Source: an uncultured Bacteroidales bacterium
Lineage (GTDB): Bacteria > Bacteroidota > Bacteroidia > Bacteroidales > UBA932
Direction: 5' to 3'
DNA: 64,000 nt
NCBI GenBank assembly: GCA_944323445.1
Contig: CALUSM010000010.1
Location: 1-64,000 of the forward strand
The notes beneath the pieces were generated by a model that saw only the letters and a list, made by a program, of their open reading frames with translations, ran no database searches and was not told the DNA's origin. Numbering within the stretch: position 1 is the stretch's first letter; each line of letters begins with the position of its first letter. Both the position numbers and the translations under genes were made by a program. This document shows positions 50,707-60,955 of this stretch, piece after piece.

Positions 50707-50886
50707 TATTTACGTAAGATTATCAGAATGCACAGTCAGGATTCAAAACGGACAGACCCTTTCACCGGTTACTGCGCGTTTGTCCTGCTGCGGAAAATTT
50801 CGAAGACCGGCCGCATTAGAGCGACCGCTACTTCAAAATTAACAAAGAGAACTCTTGTATAACACAGAGACAAAATTAACAAAACA

Positions 50887-51729
50887 ATGCCCAGAACAAA
50901 TTTCCAAGATTTACTTGATGCAGGTGTTCACTTCGGTCACCTGAAGAGAAAATGGAATCCCAAAATGGCTCCTTACATCTTCATGGAGAAGAACGGAATC
51001 CATATCATAGACCTGCATAAGACTGTTGTCAAGATAGACGAGGCCGCGAATGTAATGAAACAGCTTGCCCGTGCGGGCCGCCGTATCCTTTTCGTGGCTA
51101 CCAAGAAACAGGCAAAGGACATCGTGGCAGAGTATGCCCAGGGTGTCGGAATGCCTTACGTGACAGAGAGATGGCCCGGTGGAATGCTTACCAACTTCCC
51201 CACCATCCGCAAGGCTGTCAAGAAGATGCACACCATCGACGAGATGATGACCAACGGTACTTTCGAGACCCTTGCAAAGCGTGAGCGTCTCCAGATTACC
51301 CGTCAGAGAGCCAAACTCGAGAAGAACCTCGGTTCCATCGCTGACCTCAACCGTCTTCCCGCCGCCCTTTTCGTAGTGGATGTACAGAAAGAGATGAACG
51401 CCGTAAGAGAGGCTAACCGTCTCAATATCCCGGTTATCGCAGTTGTTGATACATGTTGCGATCCTACCCCCGTTGATTATGTGATTCCCGGTAATGACGA
51501 TGCCGCCAAGTCTGTTTCGGTCATCCTCGATGCTCTTTGCGGAGCTATCAAGGAGGGCCTGGAAGAGAGGAAGCTCGAAAAGGACAAAGAGGACGAGGCC
51601 CGCGAGGCTGAGAACGCCGCTTCCGGCAAGAGAATGCGTCCCCGCAAGGGCGGCGCTTCCAAGGCCGGAGCCGCAGCTCCCGCAGTGGAGGAGGCTCCCG
51701 CAGCTGAGCCCGCTGAAGTAAAGGAATAA
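50887..51729 (+). CDS. rpsB: Ribosomal protein uS2
   Basis: The 280-residue protein has [37 protein letters not shown] and the [24 protein letters not shown] region of S2. The C-terminal 50 residues are a Lys/Glu/Ala-rich extension ([12 protein letters not shown]). A 180-base gap after rpsI may carry an internal promoter or leader. Confidence 0.97.
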   Translation: MPRTNFQDLLDAGVHFGHLKRKWNPKMAPYIFMEKNGIHIIDLHKTVVKIDEAANVMKQLARAGRRILFVATKKQAKDIVAEYAQGVGMPYVTERWPGGMLTNFPTIRKAVKKMHTIDEMMTNGTFETLAKRERLQITRQRAKLEKNLGSIADLNRLPAALFVVDVQKEMNAVREANRLNIPVIAVVDTCCDPTPVDYVIPGNDDAAKSVSVILDALCGAIKEGLEERKLEKDKEDEAREAENAASGKRMRPRKGGASKAGAAAPAVEEAPAAEPAEVKE

Positions 51730-51748
51730 TTTAAAAGAAAGGAAGACA

Positions 51749-52744
51749 ATGGAAATTAAAGCAATAGACGTTCAGAAGCTCCGCAAGATGACCGGAGCCG
51801 GTATGATGGACTGCAAGAAGGCCCTCATCGAGGCTAACGGTGACTATGAGAGAGCTAAGGAGATCATCCGTGAGAAAGGCAAGCTCGTGGCTGCCAAGAG
51901 GGCTGACCGAGAGACTTCCGAGGGTGCCGTCGTAGCCAAGGTGGACGGCAGCAAGGGTATCCTCCTGTGCCTCGGCTGCGAGACAGATTTCGTGGCCAAG
52001 AATGAAGAGTTCCAGGCTCTTGCAAACGCTATCGCCGATGCAGCCATCAATGCTATGCCCGCCGACATGGAGGCCCTCAAGGCCTGCACCATCGCTGACG
52101 GCCGCACAGTTGAGGCCGCCATCACCGAGCAGATCGGCAAGACCGGTGAGAAGCACTCCCTCGTGGCTTACGAGAAGATCGAGGCTCCCTACATCATCTC
52201 CTACATCCACACCATCAACGGCAAGCTCGGCGCTATCGTCGGCTTCAACAAGGAAGTTCCCCTCGACCTCGCCAAGGGCGTGGCCATGCAGGTAGCTTCC
52301 ATGAACCCCGTCGCAGTCAACAAAGAGGCCGTGCCTCAGAACGTTATCGACGAGGAACTCAAGGTGGCAGTGGAGAAGACCAAGGAGGAGCTCGTGAAGA
52401 AGGCCGTTGACGCCGCTCTCAACAAGGCCGGCATCAATCCCGCCCACGTCGACAGCGAGGACCACATCCAGTCCAACACCGCCAAAGGCTGGCTCACCCC
52501 CGAGCAGGCTGATCAGGCCCGCGAGATCATCAGGACCGTTTCTGCAGAGAAGGCCGCCAATCTCCAGGAAGCCATGGTCAACAACATCGCCAACGGCCGT
52601 CTGAACAAGTTCTTCAAGGAGAACACCCTCGAGGAGCAGGAGTACCAGATGGGCGACGGCAAGACCTCCGTCAAGGCCGCTATCGCAGCCGTTGACAAAG
52701 AGGCCAAGGTGACCGTCTTCAAGAGGATATCTCTGGTTGACTAA
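51749..52744 (+). CDS. tsf: Elongation factor Ts
   Basis: The 331-residue nucleotide exchange factor for EF-Tu begins [30 protein letters not shown], with the core [10 protein letters not shown], and is longer than the E. coli protein (283) through an expanded C-terminal part with [15 protein letters not shown]. It ends the cluster and is followed by a strong terminator. Confidence 0.97.
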   Translation: MEIKAIDVQKLRKMTGAGMMDCKKALIEANGDYERAKEIIREKGKLVAAKRADRETSEGAVVAKVDGSKGILLCLGCETDFVAKNEEFQALANAIADAAINAMPADMEALKACTIADGRTVEAAITEQIGKTGEKHSLVAYEKIEAPYIISYIHTINGKLGAIVGFNKEVPLDLAKGVAMQVASMNPVAVNKEAVPQNVIDEELKVAVEKTKEELVKKAVDAALNKAGINPAHVDSEDHIQSNTAKGWLTPEQADQAREIIRTVSAEKAANLQEAMVNNIANGRLNKFFKENTLEEQEYQMGDGKTSVKAAIAAVDKEAKVTVFKRISLVD

Positions 52745-52771
52745 TTCCTCCCGCAAGGGTCGTATACATAG

Positions 52772-52808
52772 AAAATGCCGGAAGGACATCGCGTCCTTCC
52801 GGCATTTT
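52772..52808. terminator. Terminator after tsf
   Basis: A perfect stem, AAAATGCCGGAAGGAC (52772-52787) with GTCCTTCCGGCATTTT (52793-52808), serves tsf and the convergent propeller gene. Confidence 0.85.
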
Positions 52809-52831
52809 ATTTTCCTCGGTTCCGTCTGTTA

Positions 52832-54010
52832 TTATCTCAGGGGTGCGAGTATTACGATGTTGTTGCTCTCGGGAGTGAGGTCTTTGAGGATTTCCTGTAT
52901 GCGGGCCTTGTTCCCGTCGGAGAGGTTGCCTTCCTTCAGGGCCTTTTCAGCATCTTCGGCAAATGTCTCGGGGTCGGTGACAGTGTACCAGTAGCCGCCG
53001 GCGAAGGAGGCGTAGTCTGTCTCCTTGGCCAGGTAGTCATTGAAGAAAGTCGTTCTGACGCTTTCTCCTGTGCGCCTGTCGGTGATGACGTATTCTGGCT
53101 TGCCGGTGCTGAATCCCCATTCAGTCTGTATGGGGTAGCTTACGCTGGTGATGAAGTGTCCGGGCAGCATGATGTAGGAGTGGATGGGGGCGTCCTCGTT
53201 GACGTTGAGGCTGTAGTCCTCGGATTCCACCTCCTTGGTGTGGAAGTCTATGGTGTAGACCGGATTGACGGCACCCTCGTTGATTACGTACAGTGAGTCC
53301 TGTCTGCCGCTCCAGGTTATGAGCGACAGGTCAAAGACTTCTTCCACGTTGCCGCTGCTTTCAATCTCATTGCTGAAGTCGGGGGTAATGGCCAGATGTC
53401 CGGACGGTATTTCCCAAAGTACATTGCCCTGCATGTCCTGCTGCCACGCGATCATCGGCACCATGTCCCTGAAGGGCAGGGCGGCGACTGTTACCGTGCC
53501 TTCCTTCGGGTCTACCTGGAACTGTCCCTTGGGCACGCTGTATTTCAGAGGAATTTCCTTTTTGAATTTTCCGGTAGCGATGTCGAAGCCCAGGAGGGAC
53601 TGGTTCTGCCAGGGCAGGAGCCAGACAGTACCGTCCTTCTCGTCTATCCTCGGAGAGCCGTAGGTGTTGAGGTATTCGCCCGGGCCGCGTCCGACAGTCC
53701 CTATGTCGCAGAGGAACTTGCCGGTCGCACGGTCGTAGAGCTTGGCCGGACCGCGCATGGATGCGCCGATGCAGATGTAATGGTCGCTGAACGCGTAGTT
53801 GTAGCCGGTGGCGAATGCCTCGGTCCGGCTTTCCAGGGCGATGAACTCGGGCTCGCCCGCCAGTTCGGAGATATTCATTGCCGGGGCTTGGCTGGTCCGG
53901 TTGAAATTGACACTGATGAGTTCTCCGGCGTTTTTCTGTCCGCATGCGGTTGCGATGACTGCGGCCGCTCCTGCGGCAAGTGCTCTAAGTAGATGTGCTG
54001 TTGCTCTCAT
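52832..54010 (-). CDS. Six-bladed beta-propeller lipoprotein
   Basis: The 392-residue protein has a lipoprotein signal (AAAVIATAC, Cys at about residue 23) and repeated beta-propeller blades such as AKLYDRATGKFLCDIGTVGRGPGEY and SLLGFDIATGKFKKEIPLKY. The GRGPGEY segment is typical of the Bacteroidales six-bladed propeller/DUF4934 family. It is a surface or periplasmic lipoprotein of unknown ligand. The C-terminus is rich in Lys/Glu helices. Behind a TACTTTTG box at 54047-54040. Confidence 0.8.
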   Translation of the reverse strand: MRATAHLLRALAAGAAAVIATACGQKNAGELISVNFNRTSQAPAMNISELAGEPEFIALESRTEAFATGYNYAFSDHYICIGASMRGPAKLYDRATGKFLCDIGTVGRGPGEYLNTYGSPRIDEKDGTVWLLPWQNQSLLGFDIATGKFKKEIPLKYSVPKGQFQVDPKEGTVTVAALPFRDMVPMIAWQQDMQGNVLWEIPSGHLAITPDFSNEIESSGNVEEVFDLSLITWSGRQDSLYVINEGAVNPVYTIDFHTKEVESEDYSLNVNEDAPIHSYIMLPGHFITSVSYPIQTEWGFSTGKPEYVITDRRTGESVRTTFFNDYLAKETDYASFAGGYWYTVTDPETFAEDAEKALKEGNLSDGNKARIQEILKDLTPESNNIVILAPLR

Positions 54011-54039
54011 GGTGTGTTGCAGTTAGTGGTTTATGCTTC

Positions 54040-54047
54040 CAAAAGTA
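54040..54047 (-). promoter_or_regulatory. -7 box of the propeller lipoprotein gene
   Basis: The minus strand reads TACTTTTG, matching TAnnTTTG, 30 bases before the ATG. Confidence 0.5.
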
Positions 54048-54195
54048 GTAAAATATCTCCACTTAACAAAAATTTTCTAGTTGTATTTTACCTGATGCCC
54101 TGGTCATAGGGCCGGTTCATGCAGTAATCGTATGGACGGCTTGGAATAGTTACTATACGTAATCTAAAATTGTATTTTTATTGTAAATTTGAAAT

Positions 54196-56526
54196 ATGAA
54201 GAGAATTTTCCTGATAATATATCTGCTGCTGGGTCTGGCGGCATATTGCCCAGGGCGGGTATCTGATGAAATAGATCTGGACTCGCTTGTGTCTGTATGG
54301 AAGAGACAGACTGTCGCCGGTGATTTTGACAGTGTCGTGATGTCGGGGACAGCGGTTTGCAAAGCAGCTGTTTCTTCCGGAGATACATACGCAAGGCTGT
54401 ACTCAAGCCTTTACACAGCACAGGCATATTATTCCGCAGGTCAGCATGATTCGGCTTTTATCTGGCTGTCATCAGTGGAGAATTAGGTGCTGTCATCAAA
54501 TGACGGTCATCTGACGATTATGCTGTATAATATGAAAGCGATATTATCAATGTCCCTGGAGATGGATTATGCTTCATGTTTCGAGTATTTCAGCAAGGCA
54601 TTGGATGTAGCGCGCAAAACAGGGGCCAGTGCCAATGAACGCAGTATTCTCTGCAACCTTGCATCAGTTTATTATGCAAGGCAGGCTTATGAACTCAGTA
54701 AAGAAGCGGACGATATGTATACACTTCCTCCGTCCATAGTGTACCTGATAAGAATGCTTATGATGCAGGAAAAATATGATCAGGCCATGAGCTACATGGA
54801 TGAACTCAGGACATATTATGAATCCAGTCATGTAAGACAGTATGGCTATATGCTGTATCTTCTTACAGCTGACATTAAGAATAGTACGGGACACTATGCG
54901 GAAGCTGAGTCCTACTATAAAAAAGCACTGGATCTGAGTACCGGTGTTACATCATCGTCCTTGCTCTCAGGTTATCGGAACTATGGATCATATCTTTTGG
55001 ATCGCGGAAGGGTTAATGAGGCCGGTGTTGTACTCAGAAAAGGTCTGGAGCTCTCCAGAGAACATGGTTGTATGGAGCCAATGGGAGAATTTCTATTGGG
55101 TTTGGCGGAGGTGAGTGAACTCAGCGGGGATAAGTCCCGGGCCTATGACTATTATCAGCAGTATCATGCTTATGAAGAGTGGAAGAATATCAGTGAGAGA
55201 CGTTTCAATCAATTGCTGCTTATGTTTCATACAGTCAGATATCAGCAGGAGATGACTTTGAAGGATCAGGCACTTCTGCGGAACCAGAAAAGGATTATAA
55301 TAGTGGTTTCTTTCTCTGTGATTTTGTCGGTGGTACTTGTAGGGGTGTATATGATGTATAGAAAAAAGAACCGCATGTACCGCCGCATGGTGGAGAATCA
55401 CTACAAGCTTTCTCAGGAGCTTGCGCGTGCTGTGGAAAAAATCAATGCGGCGGAGAAGAACAGGGCAGACAGAACCCCGGATGATATCCTTTATGACCGC
55501 ATAGAATGTCTGATGAGGCAGGAGAAAGTCTGGATAGATCTTGACGGTGACGGCCAGATGCAGGAAGGAGAAAAGGTGACGGTGTTCGGAGAGTATGTGA
55601 CTTATCCGTTTAGCGAAAATGTGTCTGTCTACGGTCCTGTGACCGAGTTCGGTGCAACTCTCATGCAGATAGACGATATTGCCCTGTCCGGGAATCCGCA
55701 TCTGGAAAGGCTGGATCTTTCTATGTGTAATCTGACGGATGTGGATCTGAGTGCAAATGTCAATCTCAAGTGGCTGGATGTTCAGAACAATTCTCAATTG
55801 GAGAAGCTGGATGTGAGTCATAATGCCAAGCTTACCTATTTGTCATGCAGTGCTGTAAAAATTACAGAGCTTGATCTTTCCGGCAATCCGGAGCTTGTGG
55901 AAGTTCATTGCATAATGACTCAGGCAGAAAGAATAGAGTTGGGTGATATTACCAAGATAGAGAATCTTAATATCTGGAACAACTATCTGACAGAGATAGA
56001 CCTTTCTCATCTGAGCGCGCTCAAGGACTTGAATGTGGCCGGAAATGAGCTTACTTCGTTGGATGTAAGCAGCAATACTGCTCTGAGGACATTGAATTTC
56101 AGTATGATGAGCAGTGTCGGAACGGTCGATTTGTCTATGTGCGGGGAGTTAGAAGAACTTTATGCTTACGAGTGCGGCCTTAAGAATGTGGATTTTATGA
56201 AAAATCTGCCGAATCCGGATAAACTGAAGATCCTGATGGTCAATAAAAATCCGGAGCTTTCTGAAATGGATTTAACAGGCTTTACTGGACTGGTTACCAT
56301 ACATTGCTATGAATGTGCCATTGCAGGAGATGCCATGACTGCTTTGGTAGAGTCTCTGCCTGAGAGAGAGGAATCAGATCAGGCTAAGATCTATATAATC
56401 AACACCTCGTTTTTCCCTGGGGTTGTTGAGGCAAATGAGATAACAGACGAGCAGGTGGAAATAGCGAAGGCTAAGAACTGGCAACCGTATAATCAGTATA
56501 CCGGAGCGTCGCCGATACCGTTATAG
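54196..56526 (+). pseudogene. TPR-TM-LRR protein gene interrupted by an in-frame amber codon
   Basis: The frame beginning with a signal peptide (KRIFLIIYLLLGLAAYCPG) runs 96 codons to a TAG at 54484-54486 and then continues in the same frame from GTG at 54487 for 679 codons with no further stop. Together they form one protein: signal peptide, TPR-like helices (about 60-330), a TM (IIIVVSFSVILSVVLVGVYMMY) near residue 365, a coiled coil, a WIDLDGDGQMQEGE stretch, and about ten leucine-rich repeats (DLSMCNLTDVDLSANVNLKWLDV). The upstream half gives the signal peptide, so the downstream half alone would be mislocalised. Readthrough or reinitiation cannot be excluded. Confidence 0.75.
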
Positions 56527-56535
56527 TAAATAGGA

Positions 56536-56573
56536 AAGCCCCGGTGCCATCGGAGAGGATGGGACCGGGGCTT
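56536..56573. terminator. Terminator after the TPR-LRR gene
   Basis: AAGCCCCGGT (56536-56545) pairs with ACCGGGGCTT (56564-56573) 9 bases after the stop codon. Confidence 0.7.
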
Positions 56574-56602
56574 GTGGTCTGCGGCCGGTCGCACGGTTTT
56601 TC

Positions 56603-56610
56603 TATATTTG
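56603..56610 (+). promoter_or_regulatory. -7 box of the deformylase gene
   Basis: TATATTTG matches TAnnTTTG, 20 bases before the ATG at 56631. Confidence 0.5.
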
Positions 56611-56630
56611 CATAAATTTTTTGATGTACG

Positions 56631-57272
56631 ATGAGAATGAGATTCTTGAATGTCTTTATGACGCTGGCCGTGATATGGTCGGCGCTGCTGCTGACTGCCG
56701 GATGCGGAGGCAGGGTGCCCCGGCTTACTGCAGAGGAAACGCATCTGATAATGTCTTCGGACGGAGTGATGCGGGTGCTGCTGGTGACTTCGCCGGAGGA
56801 TTCGCTGATACTTCGCACACCGTGCACGGACTTGACGGAGGAGGACCTGCTGTCGGAAGTCTATGAGCACCTGGTCCGCAGGATGATCGCCACGGTTACG
56901 GACTCCACTCAGGACGGGGTCGGACTGGCTGCTCCCCAGGTCGGACTTAGCCGCCGGGTAGTGGCCGTAATGCGCTATGATAAACCAGGATATCCGTTCG
57001 AAGTGTATCCCAACATCCATATCGAGTATTTTTCCGAACAGAAGCAGACCGGCCCGGAAGGCTGTCTCTCCATTCCCGATATCGCCGGTGACGTTGAGCG
57101 CTCGCAGCAGGTGCTCATCCGCTACACCGACCCGGAGACTCTGTCGGAGGTCCGCGATACCGTGGACGGCTATACGGCGGTCATCTTCCAGCACGAAGTC
57201 GACCACCTCGACGGCATCCTGTTCACGGACAGGATGACAGTTCCGGCTGGTTCGGCTGGTTCTGGAAGGTGA
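56631..57272 (+). CDS. Peptide deformylase with lipoprotein signal peptide
   Basis: The 213-residue protein has all three PDF motifs: GVGLAAPQVG, EGCLSIP and QHEVDHLDG with the metal-binding Cys, His, Glu and His. Unusually, it begins MRMRFLNVFMTLAVIWSALLLTAGCGG, a clear type II signal peptide with lipobox LTAGC, so the mature enzyme should be lipid-anchored outside the cytoplasm. Normal deformylases act on nascent chains at the ribosome. This looks like a second, exported deformylase-fold enzyme with a different substrate (inference). Confidence 0.88.
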   Translation: MRMRFLNVFMTLAVIWSALLLTAGCGGRVPRLTAEETHLIMSSDGVMRVLLVTSPEDSLILRTPCTDLTEEDLLSEVYEHLVRRMIATVTDSTQDGVGLAAPQVGLSRRVVAVMRYDKPGYPFEVYPNIHIEYFSEQKQTGPEGCLSIPDIAGDVERSQQVLIRYTDPETLSEVRDTVDGYTAVIFQHEVDHLDGILFTDRMTVPAGSAGSGR

Positions 57273-57582
57273 CGGTGAAAAGCCACTTTCGCCTGCACCT
57301 TCTGGATGGGAATCCAGGGCAGGGCTGACGAGAAAGGACTCTGAGGCAGGTCGGCATATAACGAAATTCAGAAGGTGGTGGCGATATGCCGTTTCGCCCG
57401 GCACCTTCCGGACCGGAATCCAGGACAGGTCCGTCGAGAATGGCTTCTGGGCAAGGTTACAGGTCAACGAAATCGAGAAGGTGCAGGGGAAAAGTCGCTT
57501 GAGTCGGCACCTTCCGTAGGGGAATCCGGTACAGGACCCGTTGGAAGGTACGAAATAGTTGAATCACCTTCCGAAGGCGGGA
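57265..57582. repeat. Three 106-bp imperfect tandem repeats
   Basis: GAAGGTG starts at 57265, 57371 and 57477, exactly 106 bases apart. Each unit carries a GCACCTTC(C/T)G...GGAATCC segment and the first two end with CGAAA. The third unit is degenerate and merges into CACCTTCCGAAGG (57566) and the palindrome CACCTTCGGAAGGTG (57604-57618) shared with the window start. The first unit begins inside the last codons of the deformylase gene. 57273-57697 contains no gene. Confidence 0.75.
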
Positions 57583-57697
57583 CGATTTTGCGGAAATACT
57601 GCTCACCTTCGGAAGGTGGGAAAGGGCGGGAATGAAAAACCCCGGCTGCCGGAGATGTGGCGGTCGGGGTCTGCAATTTAGGTTGCCTGGCGGGCTG

Positions 57698-58888
57698 TTA
57701 CTTCAGTACGCCGAGCTCCTTGCCGATCTTGGTGAAGGCGGCAACGCATCTGTCGAGGTGCTCCCTCTTGTGGCCGGCGGATACCTGTACGCGGATACGG
57801 GCCTGGTCCTTAGGCACTACAGGATAGTAGAAGCCGGTTACGAAGATACCTTCGTCCTGCAGGCGGGCGGCCATCTGCTGGGACAGCTTGGCGTCGTACA
57901 GCATGACTGCGCAGATAGCGGACTCGGTGGGCTTGATGTCGAAGCCGGCGGCCTTCATCTTGCTGATGAAGTAGTCGGTGTTCTCGTGCAGACGGTCCTG
58001 GAGCTCGTTGGACTCGGTCATCATGTCGAACATGCGGATACCTGCGGCGGCAATCATGGGAGGGATGGAGTTGGAGAAGAGGTACGGCCTTGACCTCTGG
58101 CGCAGCATGGCGATGATCTCTTTCTTACCGGTGGTGAATCCGCCGACGGAGCCGCCGAATGCCTTTCCGAGGGTACCGGTGATGATCTCGATCTGGCCGC
58201 GGAGGTTGTAGCGCTCGGTAACACCGCGTCCGGTCTTGCCTACGACACCTGCGGAGTGCGACTCATCGACCATAACCATGGCATTGTACTTCTCGGCGAG
58301 GGCGTGGATCTTATCGAGAGGGCAGACGTTGCCGTCCATTGAGAATACGCCGTCGGTGACGATGATGCGGTGACGCTGGGCCTGGGCCTCCTGGAGGCAT
58401 TTCTCCAGCTCGGCCATGTCGGCGTTGGCGTAGCGGTATCTCTTGGCCTTGCACAGACGCACGCCGTCGATGATGGAGGCGTGGTTGAGGGAGTCGGAGA
58501 TGATGGCGTCCTGATCGTTCAGCAGGGGCTCGAACACACCGCCGTTGGCGTCGAAGCAGGCTGCGTAGAGGATGGTGTCCTCTGTGCCAAAGAACTCGGC
58601 GATCTTGGCCTCGAGCTTCTTCTGCAGGTCACCTGTACCGCAGATGAAACGTACGCTGGCCATACCGTAGCCGTGGGTGTCGAGGGCTTCCTTGGCTGCA
58701 TTCACCAGTTCCTTGCTGTCAGCGAGGCCGAGGTAGTTGTTTGCGCAGAAGTTAAGGGCTTTGGTGCCGTCCTGGAGGGTGATTTCGGGACCCTGAGGAG
58801 TGACGATGACGCGCTCCTCCTTGTACAGTCCGGCTTCCTTGATGCTGTTCAGCTCATTCTGAAGATAGGCTTGAAAATCTTTATACAT
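57698..58888 (-). CDS. kbl: Glycine C-acetyltransferase (2-amino-3-ketobutyrate CoA ligase)
   Basis: The 396-residue PLP enzyme interconverts 2-amino-3-ketobutyrate plus CoA with glycine plus acetyl-CoA in threonine catabolism. Visible features are NFCANNYLGLADSKELVNAA, ASVRFICGTGDLQKKLE, VDESHSAGVVG and the PLP-lysine motif ITGTLGKAFGGSVGGF. The ATG at 58888 (MYKDFQ) is used, since an upstream in-frame start precedes the family's N-terminus. A related 8-amino-7-oxononanoate synthase role is less likely given the match to Kbl. Confidence 0.93.
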   Translation of the reverse strand: MYKDFQAYLQNELNSIKEAGLYKEERVIVTPQGPEITLQDGTKALNFCANNYLGLADSKELVNAAKEALDTHGYGMASVRFICGTGDLQKKLEAKIAEFFGTEDTILYAACFDANGGVFEPLLNDQDAIISDSLNHASIIDGVRLCKAKRYRYANADMAELEKCLQEAQAQRHRIIVTDGVFSMDGNVCPLDKIHALAEKYNAMVMVDESHSAGVVGKTGRGVTERYNLRGQIEIITGTLGKAFGGSVGGFTTGKKEIIAMLRQRSRPYLFSNSIPPMIAAAGIRMFDMMTESNELQDRLHENTDYFISKMKAAGFDIKPTESAICAVMLYDAKLSQQMAARLQDEGIFVTGFYYPVVPKDQARIRVQVSAGHKREHLDRCVAAFTKIGKELGVLK

Positions 58889-58921
58889 AGTATTGAAATT
58901 AAGATTTAAATATTCTGAAAG

Positions 58922-58929
58922 CAAAGATA
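58922..58929 (-). promoter_or_regulatory. -7 box of kbl
   Basis: The minus strand reads TATCTTTG, exact to TAnnTTTG, 34 bases before the kbl ATG. Confidence 0.55.
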
Positions 58930-58959
58930 ACTATAATGCCGGAATATTGTCAGTAAAAA

Positions 58960-58990
58960 TTTGGAAACTTTGAAAGTTTTCGTAGTTTTG
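58960..58990 (+). promoter_or_regulatory. Promoter of the TetR-RND operon
   Basis: TTTG (58960-58963) and TAGTTTTG (58983-58990) are 19 bases apart, 14 bases before the TetR-like ATG. The palindrome-like TTTGGAAACTTTGAAAG between the boxes could hold its operator. Confidence 0.65.
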
Positions 58991-59004
58991 CGGCCTTAAA
59001 AGTT

Positions 59005-59628
59005 ATGACGAACCGCGAACAAATACTGAGAATTACCGCCTCCCTCTTCCTTGAACGGGGCTGTAAGTCGCTGACAATGGATGAGGTGGCCTCTGCCAAC
59101 GGCATGTCAAAGCGTACACTCTACGAGCTTTTCCATGACAAGGCGGAACTGCTGCAGGAGTGCATTCTCCTGCAGCACAAGGACAATATGCTCCGTTCCG
59201 AGGAGGAACTCTCCCGGGCCGGCAATGTCCTGGAGTGGTTCATGCACTCGCTCCGGAACAAGGACAGCCAGCGCATGACCTTCTATTATGATTTTTTCAC
59301 CGAGGTCAAGAAATATTACCCGGAGGTGTTCCTGAACGTGGTCAAGGATGTCAACCGCTGGCACTGCGAGCTGCTGGAGCGGATCATTGAGCAGGGGCAG
59401 AAGGAGGGTCTGTTCATCACCGGTGTCCTTGACGCCCATACCCTTTCCCTCCAGCTCTTCGAGCTCTCGGTGGCCGTGACCGACAGGGCGGTGCGCAATT
59501 ATCTGGAAATAAAGCACGACCGCGGTTCTGACTGCCTGATGCTCTTTCTTATCAGGGGCATAGCCTCGGAGAAGGGCAGGGCCTATATCGACGAATATCT
59601 GGAAAATAATAAATCAATGTTAAAATAA
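59005..59628 (+). CDS. TetR/AcrR-family regulator
   Basis: The 207-residue protein has the TetR DNA-binding N-terminus: REQILRITASLFLERGCKSLTMDEVASANGMSKRTLYELFHDKAELL (residues about 4-50), and a helical ligand-binding C-terminal domain. It begins the operon with TolC, adaptor and RND pump genes, one base before the TolC-like gene, so repression of its own efflux operon is likely. Confidence 0.92.
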   Translation: MTNREQILRITASLFLERGCKSLTMDEVASANGMSKRTLYELFHDKAELLQECILLQHKDNMLRSEEELSRAGNVLEWFMHSLRNKDSQRMTFYYDFFTEVKKYYPEVFLNVVKDVNRWHCELLERIIEQGQKEGLFITGVLDAHTLSLQLFELSVAVTDRAVRNYLEIKHDRGSDCLMLFLIRGIASEKGRAYIDEYLENNKSMLK

Positions 59629-59629
59629 A

Positions 59630-60952
59630 ATGAGAAAGTTACTTATAGTGGCGGCGGCCCTGTGCTGCATCACCTTCCGGCTCAGTGCCCAGGAAGAGGA
59701 CTCGACGGTCCTGCATTTTTCCCTGGAAGAAGCGATGAGCTATGCTCTGGAGCACAACTGGGACCTCCAGAATTCCTCCCTGGCCGTCCGCCAGGCCGAG
59801 GCCGACCGCTGGGCCGCTATCGCCAGCATGCTGCCCCAGGTTAACGGAACCCTGGACTATTCGAACTACATGGGCTATGAGATGGCCTTCGGCGAGACCG
59901 GCCTTTCGATAGCGATGCCTCCATACGGCTCCATAGGAGTCAATGCCGCCCTGGCCGTCAGCGGAGCGCAGGTCATCAGCGCCCTCATCGGCAAGATCTC
60001 CGTGGAGATGTCCGACGTCACCCGCCGGCAGTCGCAGCAGGAGGTCGCCGAGCAGGTGCGGCTCCTGTATTTTTCCGCCCTGGTGAGCGGTCAGACCCTG
60101 GAGTTGCTGGACCGTAACCTGGAGACGGTGCGCAGGCTGCACGAGTTCTCCCAGAAGTCCGTGGACGCCGGAGTGGCCGAGCAGGTGGACGCAGACCAGA
60201 TCCTGGTGCAGGTGGCTACCCTTGAGACCTCGATCAACGAGGCCCGCCGCGGCCTGGAGATGATCTACAACTCCATGCGCCTGCAGATGAACATCGGCTT
60301 CGACAAGGAGATAGTCCTGACCCAGACCCTGGATGAGCTGATGGACGTGGAGCGCTCCCTCGACCTGCTCTACGACGATTTTATCCTGGAGAACAACTTC
60401 TCCTACCAGCTGGCCCTCAAGAGCACCGACCTCTACCGCCAGCAGAAGAACCTCGCCGGATGGGCCTACGGACCTACCCTGAGCGCATACTACCAGTATA
60501 CGGGCAGGAAGTATTTTTCCGATGAGATGACCATGAACATGACTCCCCCGAACATGATGGGTGTGACCCTGTCGATTCCCATTTTCTCCTCGGGAAAAAA
60601 CTTCGAGACATTCAAAAAGGCCAAGCTGGAGTACCAGAAGCAGCTCAACACCCTGGAGAGCACCGAGATGGCCCTTAAGATCCAGCACCGCCAGCTCAAG
60701 TACAACCTCTCCTCCGCCTACGAGCGCTACCAGACCCAGCTCAAGAACGTGGAGGTGTCCCAGAAGGTGTTTGACAACATCGGCAAGAAATACGAGTTCG
60801 GCCACGCCTCCAGTCTCGACGTGACCAACTCGGCCAACACCCTCATCACAGCCCAGAGCACCTACGTGCAGGCGGCCCTGGACTATGTGACAGCCCAGAT
60901 CGAACTCGAAAAACTACTCAACAAGAATACATACACTCAGGAAGAAAAATAA
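59630..60952 (+). CDS. TolC-family outer-membrane protein
   Basis: The 440-residue protein has a signal peptide (KLLIVAAALCCITFRLSAQ) and the two TolC-type helical repeats, starting FSLEEAMSYALEHNWDLQNSSLAVRQAEADRW, and ending with a coiled region YVTAQIELEKLLNK. It would supply the outer-membrane channel of the RND pump encoded downstream. It differs from the TolC-like protein at 7424, so the two pumps have separate channels. Confidence 0.93.
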   Translation: MRKLLIVAAALCCITFRLSAQEEDSTVLHFSLEEAMSYALEHNWDLQNSSLAVRQAEADRWAAIASMLPQVNGTLDYSNYMGYEMAFGETGLSIAMPPYGSIGVNAALAVSGAQVISALIGKISVEMSDVTRRQSQQEVAEQVRLLYFSALVSGQTLELLDRNLETVRRLHEFSQKSVDAGVAEQVDADQILVQVATLETSINEARRGLEMIYNSMRLQMNIGFDKEIVLTQTLDELMDVERSLDLLYDDFILENNFSYQLALKSTDLYRQQKNLAGWAYGPTLSAYYQYTGRKYFSDEMTMNMTPPNMMGVTLSIPIFSSGKNFETFKKAKLEYQKQLNTLESTEMALKIQHRQLKYNLSSAYERYQTQLKNVEVSQKVFDNIGKKYEFGHASSLDVTNSANTLITAQSTYVQAALDYVTAQIELEKLLNKNTYTQEEK

Positions 60953-60955
60953 GCC

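Noticed and set aside
57265..57618. CRISPR-like array
   Set aside because: Units are contiguous 106-base tandem repeats similar over most of their length rather than short repeats separated by unique spacers.
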